A DNA stretch of 64,000 bases from Streptomyces coffeae. GTDB taxonomy: Bacteria > Actinomycetota > Actinomycetes > Streptomycetales > Streptomycetaceae. The stretch is taken from assembly GCF_016741875.1 (NCBI RefSeq), contig NZ_JAERRF010000005.1, positions 404,273 to 468,272 on the forward strand. Direction: 5' to 3'. Within the stretch, counting starts at the first letter, position 1; every line of letters begins with the position of its first letter. Shown piece after piece: positions 51,081 through 59,496 of the stretch. The notes below the pieces were generated by a model. It ran no database searches, had not been told where the DNA came from, and saw only the letters and a program-made list of their open reading frames with translations. The translations under genes were made by a program, and so were the position numbers.

Positions 51081-51638
51081 ATGCTGCGGATCGTCAACCG
51101 CGTGCTGCTGGCGGTCGTCGGGGTGGTGCTGCTGGCCATGGGCGCGCTGACGCTGGCCGGATGGCCGCCGTTCGACGGGCGGGGCGATGTGGTGCTGAGC
51201 CGCGCGGACCGCACCCGCTGGCGGGACACCTCATGGTGGTGGCCCGTCGTCATCGGGGTGCTCGCCCTGATGGTGCTGCTCGCCCTGTGGTGGGCGCTGG
51301 CCCAGCTGCGGCAGCGCAGACTGGCCGAGGTGCTGGTGGAGACCGGCGACGGCGAGGGGGCGCTGCTGCGGGGCCGCGCCCTGGAAGCGGTGCTGGCGGC
51401 CGACGCGGAGGCGCTGGAGGGCGTCGACCGAGCCGATGTGCGCTTGCGGGGCAGGCGGCGGACCGCCCCGGAGGCCCGGATCGGGCTGGTGCTGGAGCCA
51501 CGGGCGGAGCCGGTGGAGACGCTGGAACGGCTGCGCGACGAGGCACTGGAGCACGCCCGCGGATCGGCCGGCCTCGACCGGCTGCCCGCCGAGGTCCGGC
51601 TGCGCGGGACCCGCCACCGGGCGGAACGGGCGCTGTAG
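51081..51638 (+). CDS. amaP: alkaline shock response membrane anchor protein AmaP
   Basis: A 185-residue membrane protein. Helix 1 (LLAVVGVVLLAMGALTLAGW, about 7-27) and helix 2 (PVVIGVLALMVLLALWWALA, about 55-75) match the AmaP hairpin, followed by a cytoplasmic domain with Asp23-like segments (VDRADVRLRGRRRTAPEARI, RLPAEVRLRGTRH). AmaP tethers Asp23 to the membrane in Staphylococcus. The start is ATG six bases after the previous stop. It is the last gene of the operon, and its 3' end is repeated in decayed form downstream. Confidence 0.85.
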   Translation: MLRIVNRVLLAVVGVVLLAMGALTLAGWPPFDGRGDVVLSRADRTRWRDTSWWWPVVIGVLALMVLLALWWALAQLRQRRLAEVLVETGDGEGALLRGRALEAVLAADAEALEGVDRADVRLRGRRRTAPEARIGLVLEPRAEPVETLERLRDEALEHARGSAGLDRLPAEVRLRGTRHRAERAL

Positions 51639-52240
51639 GAACGACCGCCCGCCGCCCAGGTGCCGGGAGGGACCCCACCGGGCGGAGCGGACGCTGTGCG
51701 GACGTCCGCCCGGTGCCCGGCAGGGAACGCGCCGGGGCGGCCCGCTACGCCCCGCTACGGGCCTGGGCACCGGCCGGGCGGGACGGTGTCCCGCGGGGGT
51801 GGTCCGGGCTGCGGAGCGGGCGATGCGCAGTCGTCCGCCCGGGCGTCGGCTGGAAAGCCCAGTACAGGCCCGGCCCCGGGATCGGAGGAGGGCCCGGCCC
51901 CGGCTCGGGTGCCGGGTGGGATTGGGAACGGCTCGGTTGTCGGCTGGGCAGGGCCGTGGATATCGGCCTGGCGGGCCCGGCGTCTCGCCGAGGAGGCCCG
52001 CTGTGAGAGGCCCCGCCTCGGTGTCGGCCGGAGGGTCCAATGCCCGGGCGGGAGGGTCCCGGTGTCCCGCTGCTTGGCCGGGAAGGGCTCCAGCCACCGG
52101 CTGAGCGGGCGTGGTGGAACACCCGCCCGGGCGTCGGCCGGAAGGCCGGCACCGGTGCTGGGAAGAACTCGGTACCGGCCCGGGCGTCGGCCGGGCAGGC
52201 TCGGGCATGCGGAGTGGATGTCCGCCCGGAGAGCGGCCGT
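51614..52240 (+). repeat. decayed tandem copies of the amaP 3' end
   Basis: The amaP terminus (51619-51651, GGGCGGAACGGGCGCTGT onward to CCGCCCG) recurs at 51680-51713 with about 80 percent identity and a 61-base offset. Weaker copies lie around 51807-51843, 52102-52131 and 52208-52229. CCCGGGCGTCGGCCGG or a one-base variant follows three of the downstream copies (51838, 52126, 52179). Many copies contain GGGCGGA/TCCGCCC arms that would form hairpins. Confidence 0.75.
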
Positions 52241-52389
52241 AGGGCCCGCCGACGCCGGGAAAGCCCCCGTACCGGCACCGACCGGGCCGGGTGCTCCGCT
52301 GGGCCCCGGTCCCGACCGGTAGGCCCCGGCACCCGCCGGGCAAGCCCGGCACCGACCGGAAGGCCCGGCCCTGGCCGGGCCGTCCGCTG
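51639..52389. other. 751-bp intergenic region after amaP, repeat-derived, no gene called
   Basis: Open frames exist on both strands, but all are low-complexity Arg/Pro/Gly/Ala and none has a credible start or family. The region is mostly the repeat material described separately, plus CCGGCACCGACCGG-type short repeats near 52270-52370. It separates the plus-strand Asp23 operon from the minus-strand SDR/GH15 genes. Confidence 0.7.
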
Positions 52390-53145
52390 CTAGATGCCGT
52401 GCAGGGCGCCGCCGTCCACCGGGAGCATCACGCCGTTGATGTACGACGCCGCGGGGGAGAGCAGGAACGCCGCCGACCTGCCGAACTCCTCAGGCGTGCC
52501 GTACCGCCGCAGCGGAATCGTCGCGCTGTTCCGCTCCCGCGCCGCGTCCGCGTCGCCCGACAGGCCGTCCAGCTCGCGCACCCGGTCGGTGTCGATCCGG
52601 CCCGGGAGGAGCCCGATGACCCGGATGCCCAGCGGGCCGACCTCCAGCGAGAGCGACTTGGCGAATCCGGCCAGCCCCGGGCGCAGCCCGTTGGAGACGG
52701 TCAGGCCGGGGATAGGCTCCCGTACGGATCCGGACAGCACAAAGCCGATCACCCCGCCCGGGGTGAGCTCCGTGGCGGCGGTGCGCGCCAGCCGGACCGC
52801 GCCGAGGAAGACCGAGTCGAACGCGGTCTGCCACTGGGCGTCGGTGATGTCGGCGGTGGGCCCGGCCGGGGGTCCGCCGACGCTGATCAGCACCCCGTCG
52901 AAGCGCCCGAAGTGCTCGCGGGCGGTGGCGATCAGACGCGCGGCGGTGGCGGGGTCGGCGTTGTCGGCGCCGACCCCGAGGGCACCCGGGCCCAGCTCGG
53001 CGGCGATGGCGGACGCCGTGTCCGCGTCACGCCCGGTGAGGACCACCCTGGCACCGTCGGCGATCAGCTCACGGGCGGTGGCCAGGCCCAGCCCGCGGGT
53101 GGCTCCGGTGACGAGGTACACCCGGTCTTTGAGTCCAAGATCCAT
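52390..53145 (-). CDS. short-chain dehydrogenase/reductase with atypical active site
   Basis: A 251-residue Rossmann-fold protein. The cofactor loop TGATRGLGLATA and VLISVGGPP (an NAG-like position) are present, as is the Ser in FVLSGSVREPI. Where classical members have YxxxK, this has GLTVSNGLRPGLAGFAKSLS, that is Ser and Arg. The C-terminus LRRYGTPEEFGRSAAFLLS and INGVMLPVDGG is normal. The SNxxR variant is a known divergent SDR subgroup as far as I recall; catalysis may differ. It ends the minus-strand group, four bases after the GH15 gene. Confidence 0.88.
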   Translation of the reverse strand: MDLGLKDRVYLVTGATRGLGLATARELIADGARVVLTGRDADTASAIAAELGPGALGVGADNADPATAARLIATAREHFGRFDGVLISVGGPPAGPTADITDAQWQTAFDSVFLGAVRLARTAATELTPGGVIGFVLSGSVREPIPGLTVSNGLRPGLAGFAKSLSLEVGPLGIRVIGLLPGRIDTDRVRELDGLSGDADAARERNSATIPLRRYGTPEEFGRSAAFLLSPAASYINGVMLPVDGGALHGI

Positions 53146-53149
53146 GGGG

Positions 53150-54937
53150 TCAGTGTGCCGTGGTCCCCCCGGCGAGGGTAAGGGCGGTGCCGACCAGGCC
53201 GATATGGCTGAACGCCTGGGGGAAGTTGCCCAGCAGCCGGTCGGTGGCCGGGTCGTACTCCTCGGCCAGCAGCCCGACGTCGTTGCGCAGGCCGAGCAGC
53301 CGCTCGAAGAGGGCGCGGGCGTCCTTGCGGCGGCCGGCGAGCTGGAGTGCGTCGGCGAGCCAGAAGGAGCAGGCGAGGAACGCGCCCTCGCGGCCGGGGA
53401 GCCCGTCCACGTTCGCGTCCCCGTCGGTGGTGTAGCGGCGGATCAGACCGTCCTCGCTCAGCTCGCGGCGGACCGCGTCGATGGTGCCGATGACCCGTGG
53501 ATCGGCGGCGGGCAGGAACCCCACCCGGGGGATCAGCAGCGTCGCCGCGTCCAGCTCGGCCGAGCCGTAGGACTGGGTGAAGGTGGAGCGTGCGGCGTCG
53601 TAGCCCTTCTCGCAGACCTCGCGGTGGACCGCGTCGCGCATCGCCCGCCAGCGGTCCGCGTCCCCGCCCAGCTTCGGGTTCGCCTCGATGGCGCGCACCG
53701 CGCGGTCGGCCGCGACCCAGGCCATCACCTTGGAGTGGACGAAGTGGCGGCGCGGGCCGCGGACCTCCCACAGCCCCTCGTCGGGGTCGCGCCAGGCGGA
53801 CTTCAGGAAGTCCATCAGCGCGTTCTGCATCCGCCAGACATGCGGTTCGGCGGGCAGTCCGGACACCCGGGCCAGGTGCAGGGTGTCCAGGACCTCGCCG
53901 TAGACGTCGAGCTGGCGCTGGGCCACCGCGCCGTTGCCCACCCGGACGGGGGCGGAGAGCGCGAACCCCTCCAGCCAGTCGAGCTCATGCTCGTGAATCC
54001 GCCGCTCGCCCGCGAGGCCGTACATGATCTGGAGCTCGGCGGGGTCGCCCGCGACCGCCCGCAGCAGCCAGTCACGCCAGGCCACGGCCTCGTCGCGGTA
54101 TCCGGCGGACAGCAGCGCGTTCAGGGTGAGGGTGGAGTCCCGCAGCCAGCAGTAGCGGTAGTCCCAGTTGCGCACCCCGCCCGGACACTCGGGCAGGGAG
54201 GTGGTGGGGGCGGCGACGATTCCGCCGGTGGGCGCGTAGGTGAGCGCCTTGAGCGTGATCAGGGAGCGCACCACGGCCTCCCGGTACGGGCCCCGGTAGC
54301 TGCACCGGGCGGCCCAGGAGCGCCAGTCCTCGAGGCTGGAGCGCAGTGCGTCGTACGGGTCGATCAGCCGGGGCCTGGGCTGGTGGGAGGGGTGCCAGGT
54401 GAGTACGAAGGCCACCTTCTCCCCGGCGGAGACGGTGAACTCCGAGCGGGTGCTGAAGTCCTTGCCGTAGGTGCGCACCTCCGGCTCCGAGCGCAGCCAG
54501 ACCGAGTCCGGTCCGGCGACCGCGATCCGGTGGTGGTCGTCGCGGCGCACCCAGGGGATCACATGTCCGTAGTCGAACCGCAGCCGGAGGACGCCGTGCA
54601 TCTCGACGCTGCCGGAGACGCCCTCGACGATACGGACCACATCGGGCGCCCGGTCGCGCTGCGGCATGAAGTCGATCACCTTGACGGTGCCGGACTCCGT
54701 CTCCCAGACGGACTCCAGGACCAGGGACTCCTCGAGATAGCTCCGGCGGGTGCAATCGCCCGCGCCCCGGGGGGCCAGCCGCCAGTGGCCGTTGTCGTGG
54801 TCGCCGAGGAGCGCGGCGAAGCAGGCGGCCGAGTCGAAGCGAGGCAGGCACAGCCAGTCGACCGAGCCGTCCCGGCCGACCAGGGCAGCGGTCTGGTGGT
54901 CCCCGATGAGGGCGTAGCCGTCGATGCGCTGAGACAC
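53150..54937 (-). CDS. glycoside hydrolase family 15 protein (trehalase/glucoamylase-like)
   Basis: A 595-residue cytoplasmic enzyme. RIDGYALIGDHQTAALVGRD and SVDWLCLPRFDSAACFAALL form the N-terminal beta domain typical of bacterial GH15. The (alpha/alpha)6 barrel includes RNWDYRYCWLRDSTLTLNAL, the first catalytic Glu in DEGLWEVRGPRRHF, and the second in LLAEEYDPATDRLLGNFPQA. Actinobacterial members of this type are often trehalases. The ATG at 54946 has AGGGAAG directly against it, so I prefer the GTG three codons later. SURF1 is the gene upstream, SDR the one downstream. Confidence 0.9.
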   Translation of the reverse strand: MSQRIDGYALIGDHQTAALVGRDGSVDWLCLPRFDSAACFAALLGDHDNGHWRLAPRGAGDCTRRSYLEESLVLESVWETESGTVKVIDFMPQRDRAPDVVRIVEGVSGSVEMHGVLRLRFDYGHVIPWVRRDDHHRIAVAGPDSVWLRSEPEVRTYGKDFSTRSEFTVSAGEKVAFVLTWHPSHQPRPRLIDPYDALRSSLEDWRSWAARCSYRGPYREAVVRSLITLKALTYAPTGGIVAAPTTSLPECPGGVRNWDYRYCWLRDSTLTLNALLSAGYRDEAVAWRDWLLRAVAGDPAELQIMYGLAGERRIHEHELDWLEGFALSAPVRVGNGAVAQRQLDVYGEVLDTLHLARVSGLPAEPHVWRMQNALMDFLKSAWRDPDEGLWEVRGPRRHFVHSKVMAWVAADRAVRAIEANPKLGGDADRWRAMRDAVHREVCEKGYDAARSTFTQSYGSAELDAATLLIPRVGFLPAADPRVIGTIDAVRRELSEDGLIRRYTTDGDANVDGLPGREGAFLACSFWLADALQLAGRRKDARALFERLLGLRNDVGLLAEEYDPATDRLLGNFPQAFSHIGLVGTALTLAGGTTAH

Positions 54938-54965
54938 ACCGGGCATCTTCCCTGGAAGCGGAAAG

Positions 54966-55769
54966 CTACTCGGCGCCGGCCGCGGCCGGGACCTTCTCCT
55001 GGGGCGTGGCGGCGCTCTCGGCGGCGCGGTCCCGGCGCTCCCGGCGGACCAGGACGAACCAGCCGACGGGCACCCCGGCCGCGAACAGCCACCACTGAAT
55101 GGCGTACGCCATGTGGGGGCCGATGCTGCTGTGGTCCGGCGCGGCCACCGGATCGGGCTGCTTGCCGCCCTTGGGGGAGGACGAGGTCAGCTCGATATAG
55201 CCGCCGAGCACCGGCCGGGACAGCTCCTTGGCCTGCCGCTCGCTGTTGATCAGGCTGACCTGTCGTGCGGGCAGCCCCCGCTTGTCCTTGATCCCGCTGT
55301 CGGCGGTGGTCTCGTCGGCCTTGAGACGGCCGGTGACGGTGATCTCGCCCGAGGGGGCGGCGGGCACCTTGGGGTACCGGGTGAGGTCCGTGCCCGCCGG
55401 GATCCAGCCGCGGTTGATCAGGACGGCCTTGTCGCCGGGGAGGGTCAGCGGGGTGAGGACGAAGTAGCCGATGGACTGCTCGTCGGAGCCGGTGCGCTGG
55501 CGGACCACGACCTCATGGGCGGTGTCGTAGGTGCCGGTGGCCCGCACGGTCCGCCAGGTGTCCTCGCGGGGGACGGTGCGGCCGGGGGCGGTGAGGTCGG
55601 TGACGGGCACCGCAGGGGCCTTCAGGTTGTCCCCGATCAGCTGGTTCTGCGCGACCCGGTGCTCATGGCGGTGGAGCTGCCAGAACCCCAGCCGGACCAT
55701 GGTGGGGATCAGGACGAGCCCTACCAGCGTGAGGATCACCCACTGCCGGGTCAACAGAAAGCGGTACAC
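54966..55769 (-). CDS. SURF1 family cytochrome oxidase biogenesis protein
   Basis: A 267-residue membrane protein. Two membrane helices at the ends (WVILTLVGLVLIPTMVRLGF and MAYAIQWWLFAAGVPVGWFV) enclose the extracytoplasmic SURF1 domain with GFWQLHRHEHR, VVVRQRTGS, VLINRGWIPAG and PHMAYAIQWW, all typical. SURF1 helps to assemble haem a3 into cytochrome oxidase. I choose the GTG at 55769 (VYRFLLTRQWV). The upstream open frame to 56072 runs over the next gene and is a shadow. Confidence 0.93.
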   Translation of the reverse strand: MYRFLLTRQWVILTLVGLVLIPTMVRLGFWQLHRHEHRVAQNQLIGDNLKAPAVPVTDLTAPGRTVPREDTWRTVRATGTYDTAHEVVVRQRTGSDEQSIGYFVLTPLTLPGDKAVLINRGWIPAGTDLTRYPKVPAAPSGEITVTGRLKADETTADSGIKDKRGLPARQVSLINSERQAKELSRPVLGGYIELTSSSPKGGKQPDPVAAPDHSSIGPHMAYAIQWWLFAAGVPVGWFVLVRRERRDRAAESAATPQEKVPAAAGAE

Positions 55770-55890
55770 GGCCTTGACACTACTCGGCGTGGATTGTCCC
55801 CCGGCCGGTGGGGGCGCCGGACGACAATCCACGCAGGTGGTCTGGTTCGGACAGCCGCCCGTCCGGATCGCGGTCCGGTACGGACGGGCC

Positions 55891-56124
55891 TCATACGTGG
55901 TCGACGATGCCCACCTTCCCCTCCGCGCGGGCGCAGTGCGCACCGCAGTAGAAGGTGCCGTCCGCCTCGACGCCCTGCCCGATGATCTGGCAGCGACAGT
56001 GCTCGCAGACGGGTGCCATGCGGTGGATGGCGCAGGAGAAACAGTCGAAGACGTGGACGGCGCCCTGCGCATGCACCTCGAACGTCATGCCGTAGTCGTT
56101 TCCGCAGACCTCACAACGTGCCAT
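55891..56124 (-). CDS. small cysteine-rich zinc-finger-like protein
   Basis: A 77-residue protein with four metal-ligand pairs: CEVCGNDY, HVFDCFSCAIH, CEHCRCQ and FYCGAHCAR. The CxxC spacing and about 20-residue steps resemble a LIM-like or double zinc-ribbon fold. I know similar small proteins from actinobacterial genomes but no function. It lies alone between SURF1 and the exonuclease gene on the same strand, 63 bases from the latter. Confidence 0.75.
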   Translation of the reverse strand: MARCEVCGNDYGMTFEVHAQGAVHVFDCFSCAIHRMAPVCEHCRCQIIGQGVEADGTFYCGAHCARAEGKVGIVDHV

Positions 56125-56187
56125 GCGCCTCAGCGTGCGGCGCGGCGCGGTGGCGGGCGAGCGGTGGGCGGGCGCGTCGCGCCGACT

Positions 56188-57183
56188 TCACCTGTTTGTC
56201 GGCGGTGCGGGAGTGACGTCCTGGAGGAGCTGCATAAACGCCGCCTCGTCGATGACCGGGGTGCCGAAGGAACGGGCCTTGGTGGTCTTGGAGGTGGCCG
56301 ACTCCGGGTCATTGGTGACCAGCAGGCTGGTGAGCCGGGACACACTGGTGGCCACATGCAGCCCGGCGTCCACGGCCCGGTCCTCCAGCAGCTCGCGGTC
56401 GACCGAGGTGTCCCCGGAGAACGCCACCCGCATCCCCTGCACCAGCGCGCCGCCCGGCTCGTAGCGCCCCGGGTTGGGGTACGGGCAGGCGGGCCGCTTA
56501 CGGCTGGGGCGCCAGCTCGTCGGCCGGTACGAGCGCTGGTGGCCGATACCACCCGACGGTCCGTCGGACCACTCGGTCAGCGGCTTGCAGGCCAGCAGGG
56601 GCAGCCGCAGCCCGGCCGTGGCGGCCAGATGGAGGCTCGGCCGGAACGCCTCGGCGAGCACCCGCGCGTCGTCCAGCGCATGGTGGGCGCGCTCCTGCAC
56701 CACGCCGTAGTGCGCGGCCAGCGACTCCAGCTTGTGGTTGGGCAGCGGCAGCCCCAGCTCCTTGGAGAGCGCGATGGTGCACAGCCGCTGCCGCACCGGC
56801 GCCGCGCTCTTGGCGCGGGCGTACTCACGGGCCAGCATCGACCAGTCGAAGACGGCGTTGTGCGCGACCAGGACCCGGCCGTCCAGCCGCTCGGCGAGTT
56901 CCCCGGCGATCTCCGGGAAGAGCGGGGCGTCCGCCAGCGTCTCCCGCGTCAGCCCGTGGATCCACACCGGGCCGGGATCGCGCTGCGGGTTGACCAGGGT
57001 GTACCAGTGGTCCTGCACGGTGCCTCGGGCGTCGAGCCGGTAGACCGCGGCCGACACGATGCGGTCGTCGCGGGCGAGCCCGGTGGTTTCGACGTCGACG
57101 ACCGCGTACCCCTGTGGATAGCCGGGCGGCCACGACGACGGCGGTGCGAGCTGCGGTGCGGCTTCCGTGGGGTCCTCGAGCAT
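56188..57183 (-). CDS. DEDDh 3'-5' exonuclease with C-terminal BRCT-like domain
   Basis: A 331-residue nuclease of the DnaQ/polymerase III epsilon fold. Acidic metal ligands are visible in AVVDVETTGLARDD (Asp, Glu), VLVAHNAVFDWSML (Asp) and AHHALDDARVLAEAF (His and Asp of DEDDh). A Pro/Arg linker follows, then a region from about residue 245 (MRVAFSGDTSVDRELLED, AGLHVATSVSRLTSLLVTND, ARSFGTPVIDEAAFMQLL) that looks like a BRCT domain. It may act in DNA repair. The ATG at 57183 (LEDPTEAAPQLAPP) is chosen over the open upstream frame. Confidence 0.88.
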   Translation of the reverse strand: MLEDPTEAAPQLAPPSSWPPGYPQGYAVVDVETTGLARDDRIVSAAVYRLDARGTVQDHWYTLVNPQRDPGPVWIHGLTRETLADAPLFPEIAGELAERLDGRVLVAHNAVFDWSMLAREYARAKSAAPVRQRLCTIALSKELGLPLPNHKLESLAAHYGVVQERAHHALDDARVLAEAFRPSLHLAATAGLRLPLLACKPLTEWSDGPSGGIGHQRSYRPTSWRPSRKRPACPYPNPGRYEPGGALVQGMRVAFSGDTSVDRELLEDRAVDAGLHVATSVSRLTSLLVTNDPESATSKTTKARSFGTPVIDEAAFMQLLQDVTPAPPTNR

Positions 57184-57347
57184 GGTCCATGAGGATACGG
57201 GCCGGTGCCGACAGCCCGGACCAATGCCCCGGTACGGGCAAGCCACGTACCCGGGTTGACGGCCCGTCGGCCCCCGAGCCGCGGGCACCGCTCACGGCTG
57301 GACCAGTGTAGTGGTCGGCAACTGTCCTCTGGTGCCCGGGGTACGGC

Positions 57348-57381
57348 GGGCCGCCGGGTGCTGAGATCCACCCGGCGGCCC
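57348..57381 (-). terminator. hairpin after the subtilisin-like protease gene
   Basis: GGGCCGCCGGGTG (57348-57360) pairs exactly with CACCCGGCGGCCC (57369-57381) around an eight-base loop, 24 bases past the protease stop. The gap 57184-57404 holds nothing else recognisable. Confidence 0.75.
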
Positions 57382-57404
57382 GTACGGGCTGCTGCGTCAG
57401 CCCA

Positions 57405-58946
57405 TCACTTCCGGACGGCGTCCAGTGCGTCGGCGATCCCCGCGCCGTAGAAGCCGTTGTACCGCTCGTCGCCCTCGCACACCGCGTCGACCGTGCCGTC
57501 GCCGTCGATGTCGTACGGGGTCGGGCAGACGGTGTCATCGGCCTGGTGGGCCAGGAGCGACTTCACCTGCCGGGCCGAGGCATACGGGTGGGTGCTCTTG
57601 ATGAGGGCCGCGACACCCGCGACATGCGGGGAGGCCATCGAGGTGCCCGCCATGTAGCCGTACTTGCCGCCGGGCAGCGTGTTGTAGATCAGACCGCTGG
57701 TGGCCGGGGGCTCCGGCTTCTGGTACGCGGTGCTGTCGCCGCCCGGGGCCGCGATGTCCACGACCCCCAGACCGTAGTTGGAGAACGAGGACTTGAGCCC
57801 CTTGGCGCCGGTGGCCGACACGGTGACCACACCCGGCAGCTGGGTCGGGATGTCCAGGCAGACGCTCGGGTCCACCTCGCGGTTACCCGGGGTGGTGTCG
57901 TTCGGGCTGGAGGGGTCGGTGATGGAGTCCGCGGTGAGGTCGTAGTTCTCGTTGCCCGCCGCGGCCACGTTGACCACACCCCTGCGCTCCGCGTAGCGGG
58001 TGGCCCGGGTGATGGAGTCGACCAGCGCCTTCTGGTCCGGGTCGGTGGTGCAGTTGAAGTACCACGGGTCGGTGTAATAGCTGTTGTTGGTGACGTCCAC
58101 CCCGTGCTCGGCGGCCCAGACGAAGCCGCAGACCACGGCCTCGGTGTAGAAGAACCCGGCGGTCGTGGACACCTTGATACCGGAGACCTTGACGCCCGGG
58201 GCGACACCGGTGACCCCGACGCCGTTCTTCGCGGCGGCGATCTCACCGGCGACATGGGTGCCGTGCGGGCTCTCGTGGGTGCCCGGCCGCCAGGCGCCGT
58301 CGGAGGTGTCCGGCTTTCCGCCCACACAGTTGACCGATGCCGTGCGGTCGAAGTTGGGCGCGAGGTCGGGGTGGGTGTCGTCCACTCCGGTGTCGATGAC
58401 CCCGACGGTCACCTTCGGGCTGCCCAGGCTCTTCTCGTGCGCCTTGTCCGCCTTGATGGCCGGAAGGTCCCACTGGAGCGGCTCCAGCGGGTCCTGACCC
58501 GCCGTGGCCTTGGCCGCCGCGGCCTTCTCCTCCCGCTCGGTGAGCATATGCGGGGTCCCCACATCGGTGGTGGACTGCGCGCTCAGCGGTGCGGTACGGG
58601 TGGCACCGGCCGAGGCGACACCGCGGACCGTGCGGATGGTCTTGGCGAAGTCGGGGTTGGCGGAGTGGACGACGATGACGCCGATCCGGTCGTACGCCAC
58701 CACCACGGTGCCCCCGGCTTCCGCGATGGCCTTGCGGACGCGGGACGAATCGTGGTGCCCGGGGCGGGTGTTGACGACGTAGCTCATCGACGGACCGTCG
58801 GCGGCAGCCGGGGCCGCGGCCGGGGCGTGGCCGTCCCGCCCGAGGGCGTTCGCGGTGACCGGGAGGAAGGCCAGCGCGGTGGTGAGTGCCATGGCGGCGG
58901 GTATGGCGGCGGTGCGCAGCGGCAGGGAGGAGCGGCGCGACGTCAT
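57405..58946 (-). CDS. secreted S8 (subtilisin-like) serine protease
   Basis: A 513-residue exported protease. The signal peptide (about 1-35: RTAAIPAAMALTTALAFLPV, ending ANALG) is followed by an inhibitor-I9-like propeptide (YVVNTRPGHHDSSRVRKAIA). The catalytic triad is visible: Asp in VGVIDTGVDDTHPD, His in SPHGTHVAGEIAAA, Ser in AGTSMASPHVAGVAALI. The oxyanion Asn is in VNVAAAGNENYD. The C-terminal NGFYGAGIADALDAVRK is the normal end of the domain. I choose the ATG at 58946 with GGAG upstream; the frame is open beyond. It probably degrades extracellular protein. Confidence 0.95.
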   Translation of the reverse strand: MTSRRSSLPLRTAAIPAAMALTTALAFLPVTANALGRDGHAPAAAPAAADGPSMSYVVNTRPGHHDSSRVRKAIAEAGGTVVVAYDRIGVIVVHSANPDFAKTIRTVRGVASAGATRTAPLSAQSTTDVGTPHMLTEREEKAAAAKATAGQDPLEPLQWDLPAIKADKAHEKSLGSPKVTVGVIDTGVDDTHPDLAPNFDRTASVNCVGGKPDTSDGAWRPGTHESPHGTHVAGEIAAAKNGVGVTGVAPGVKVSGIKVSTTAGFFYTEAVVCGFVWAAEHGVDVTNNSYYTDPWYFNCTTDPDQKALVDSITRATRYAERRGVVNVAAAGNENYDLTADSITDPSSPNDTTPGNREVDPSVCLDIPTQLPGVVTVSATGAKGLKSSFSNYGLGVVDIAAPGGDSTAYQKPEPPATSGLIYNTLPGGKYGYMAGTSMASPHVAGVAALIKSTHPYASARQVKSLLAHQADDTVCPTPYDIDGDGTVDAVCEGDERYNGFYGAGIADALDAVRK

Positions 58947-59496
58947 GGGTACTCCGGTTCTCTGTGAGTGGACGTGGACGGTGGGGCGGGCGGACCGGGC
59001 CGGATCGTCAGCATTTCCGGACCGGGGTCGCGGGCGCGCGTTCAGCGCGCCACCCGGGGGATGCGGATACGCCCGGCGTGGGCCGCGGTCCGGCGGGCCG
59101 GGCCCGCCGCCTCGGTGCCCCGGTGCGTCGCGAGGCCGGGGGCGAGGCCGTGGAGGGGAGTGGTGCGGATGCGGTGGTACGACGGCGACGGGCGCTGTGC
59201 GGCCCGCCGTCCGGGTCTGGGAGGAGCCGATCTCAGATGAGCCATGGGGTCTCCACATCATCCGTACGGGCCGTCCGGGCGCGGTTGCGCGCTGGACGGG
59301 TACATGACGAAGGAAGCTATCGCTGAGCAAGCGTGGCCATCAATGCATTCCGGCAGAAAACCCGCCACCGCACCCGGAGTCGAAGGTTCCAGGTGGATCC
59401 CTCGTCTTTCCATCAACTAGCCCCTGTTGGAAGGGCCGAGGGCGCCCTACGATGCGTGATCTGGATCAGCCATACCCGTCCCCACCAGGAGAAACC
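58947..59496. other. 550-bp divergent intergenic region, protease / DUF485
   Basis: Contains the promoters of both flanking genes. A possible plus-strand promoter has TGTTGG (59425-59430) and TACGAT (59448-59453), spaced 17 bases. Open frames here are low-complexity and not called. No repeats or hairpin stand out. Confidence 0.5.

Noticed and set aside
51639..52389. Possible gene in the gap after amaP
   Set aside because: All frames are low-complexity, none has a start with ribosome site, and the DNA is explained by repeat decay.
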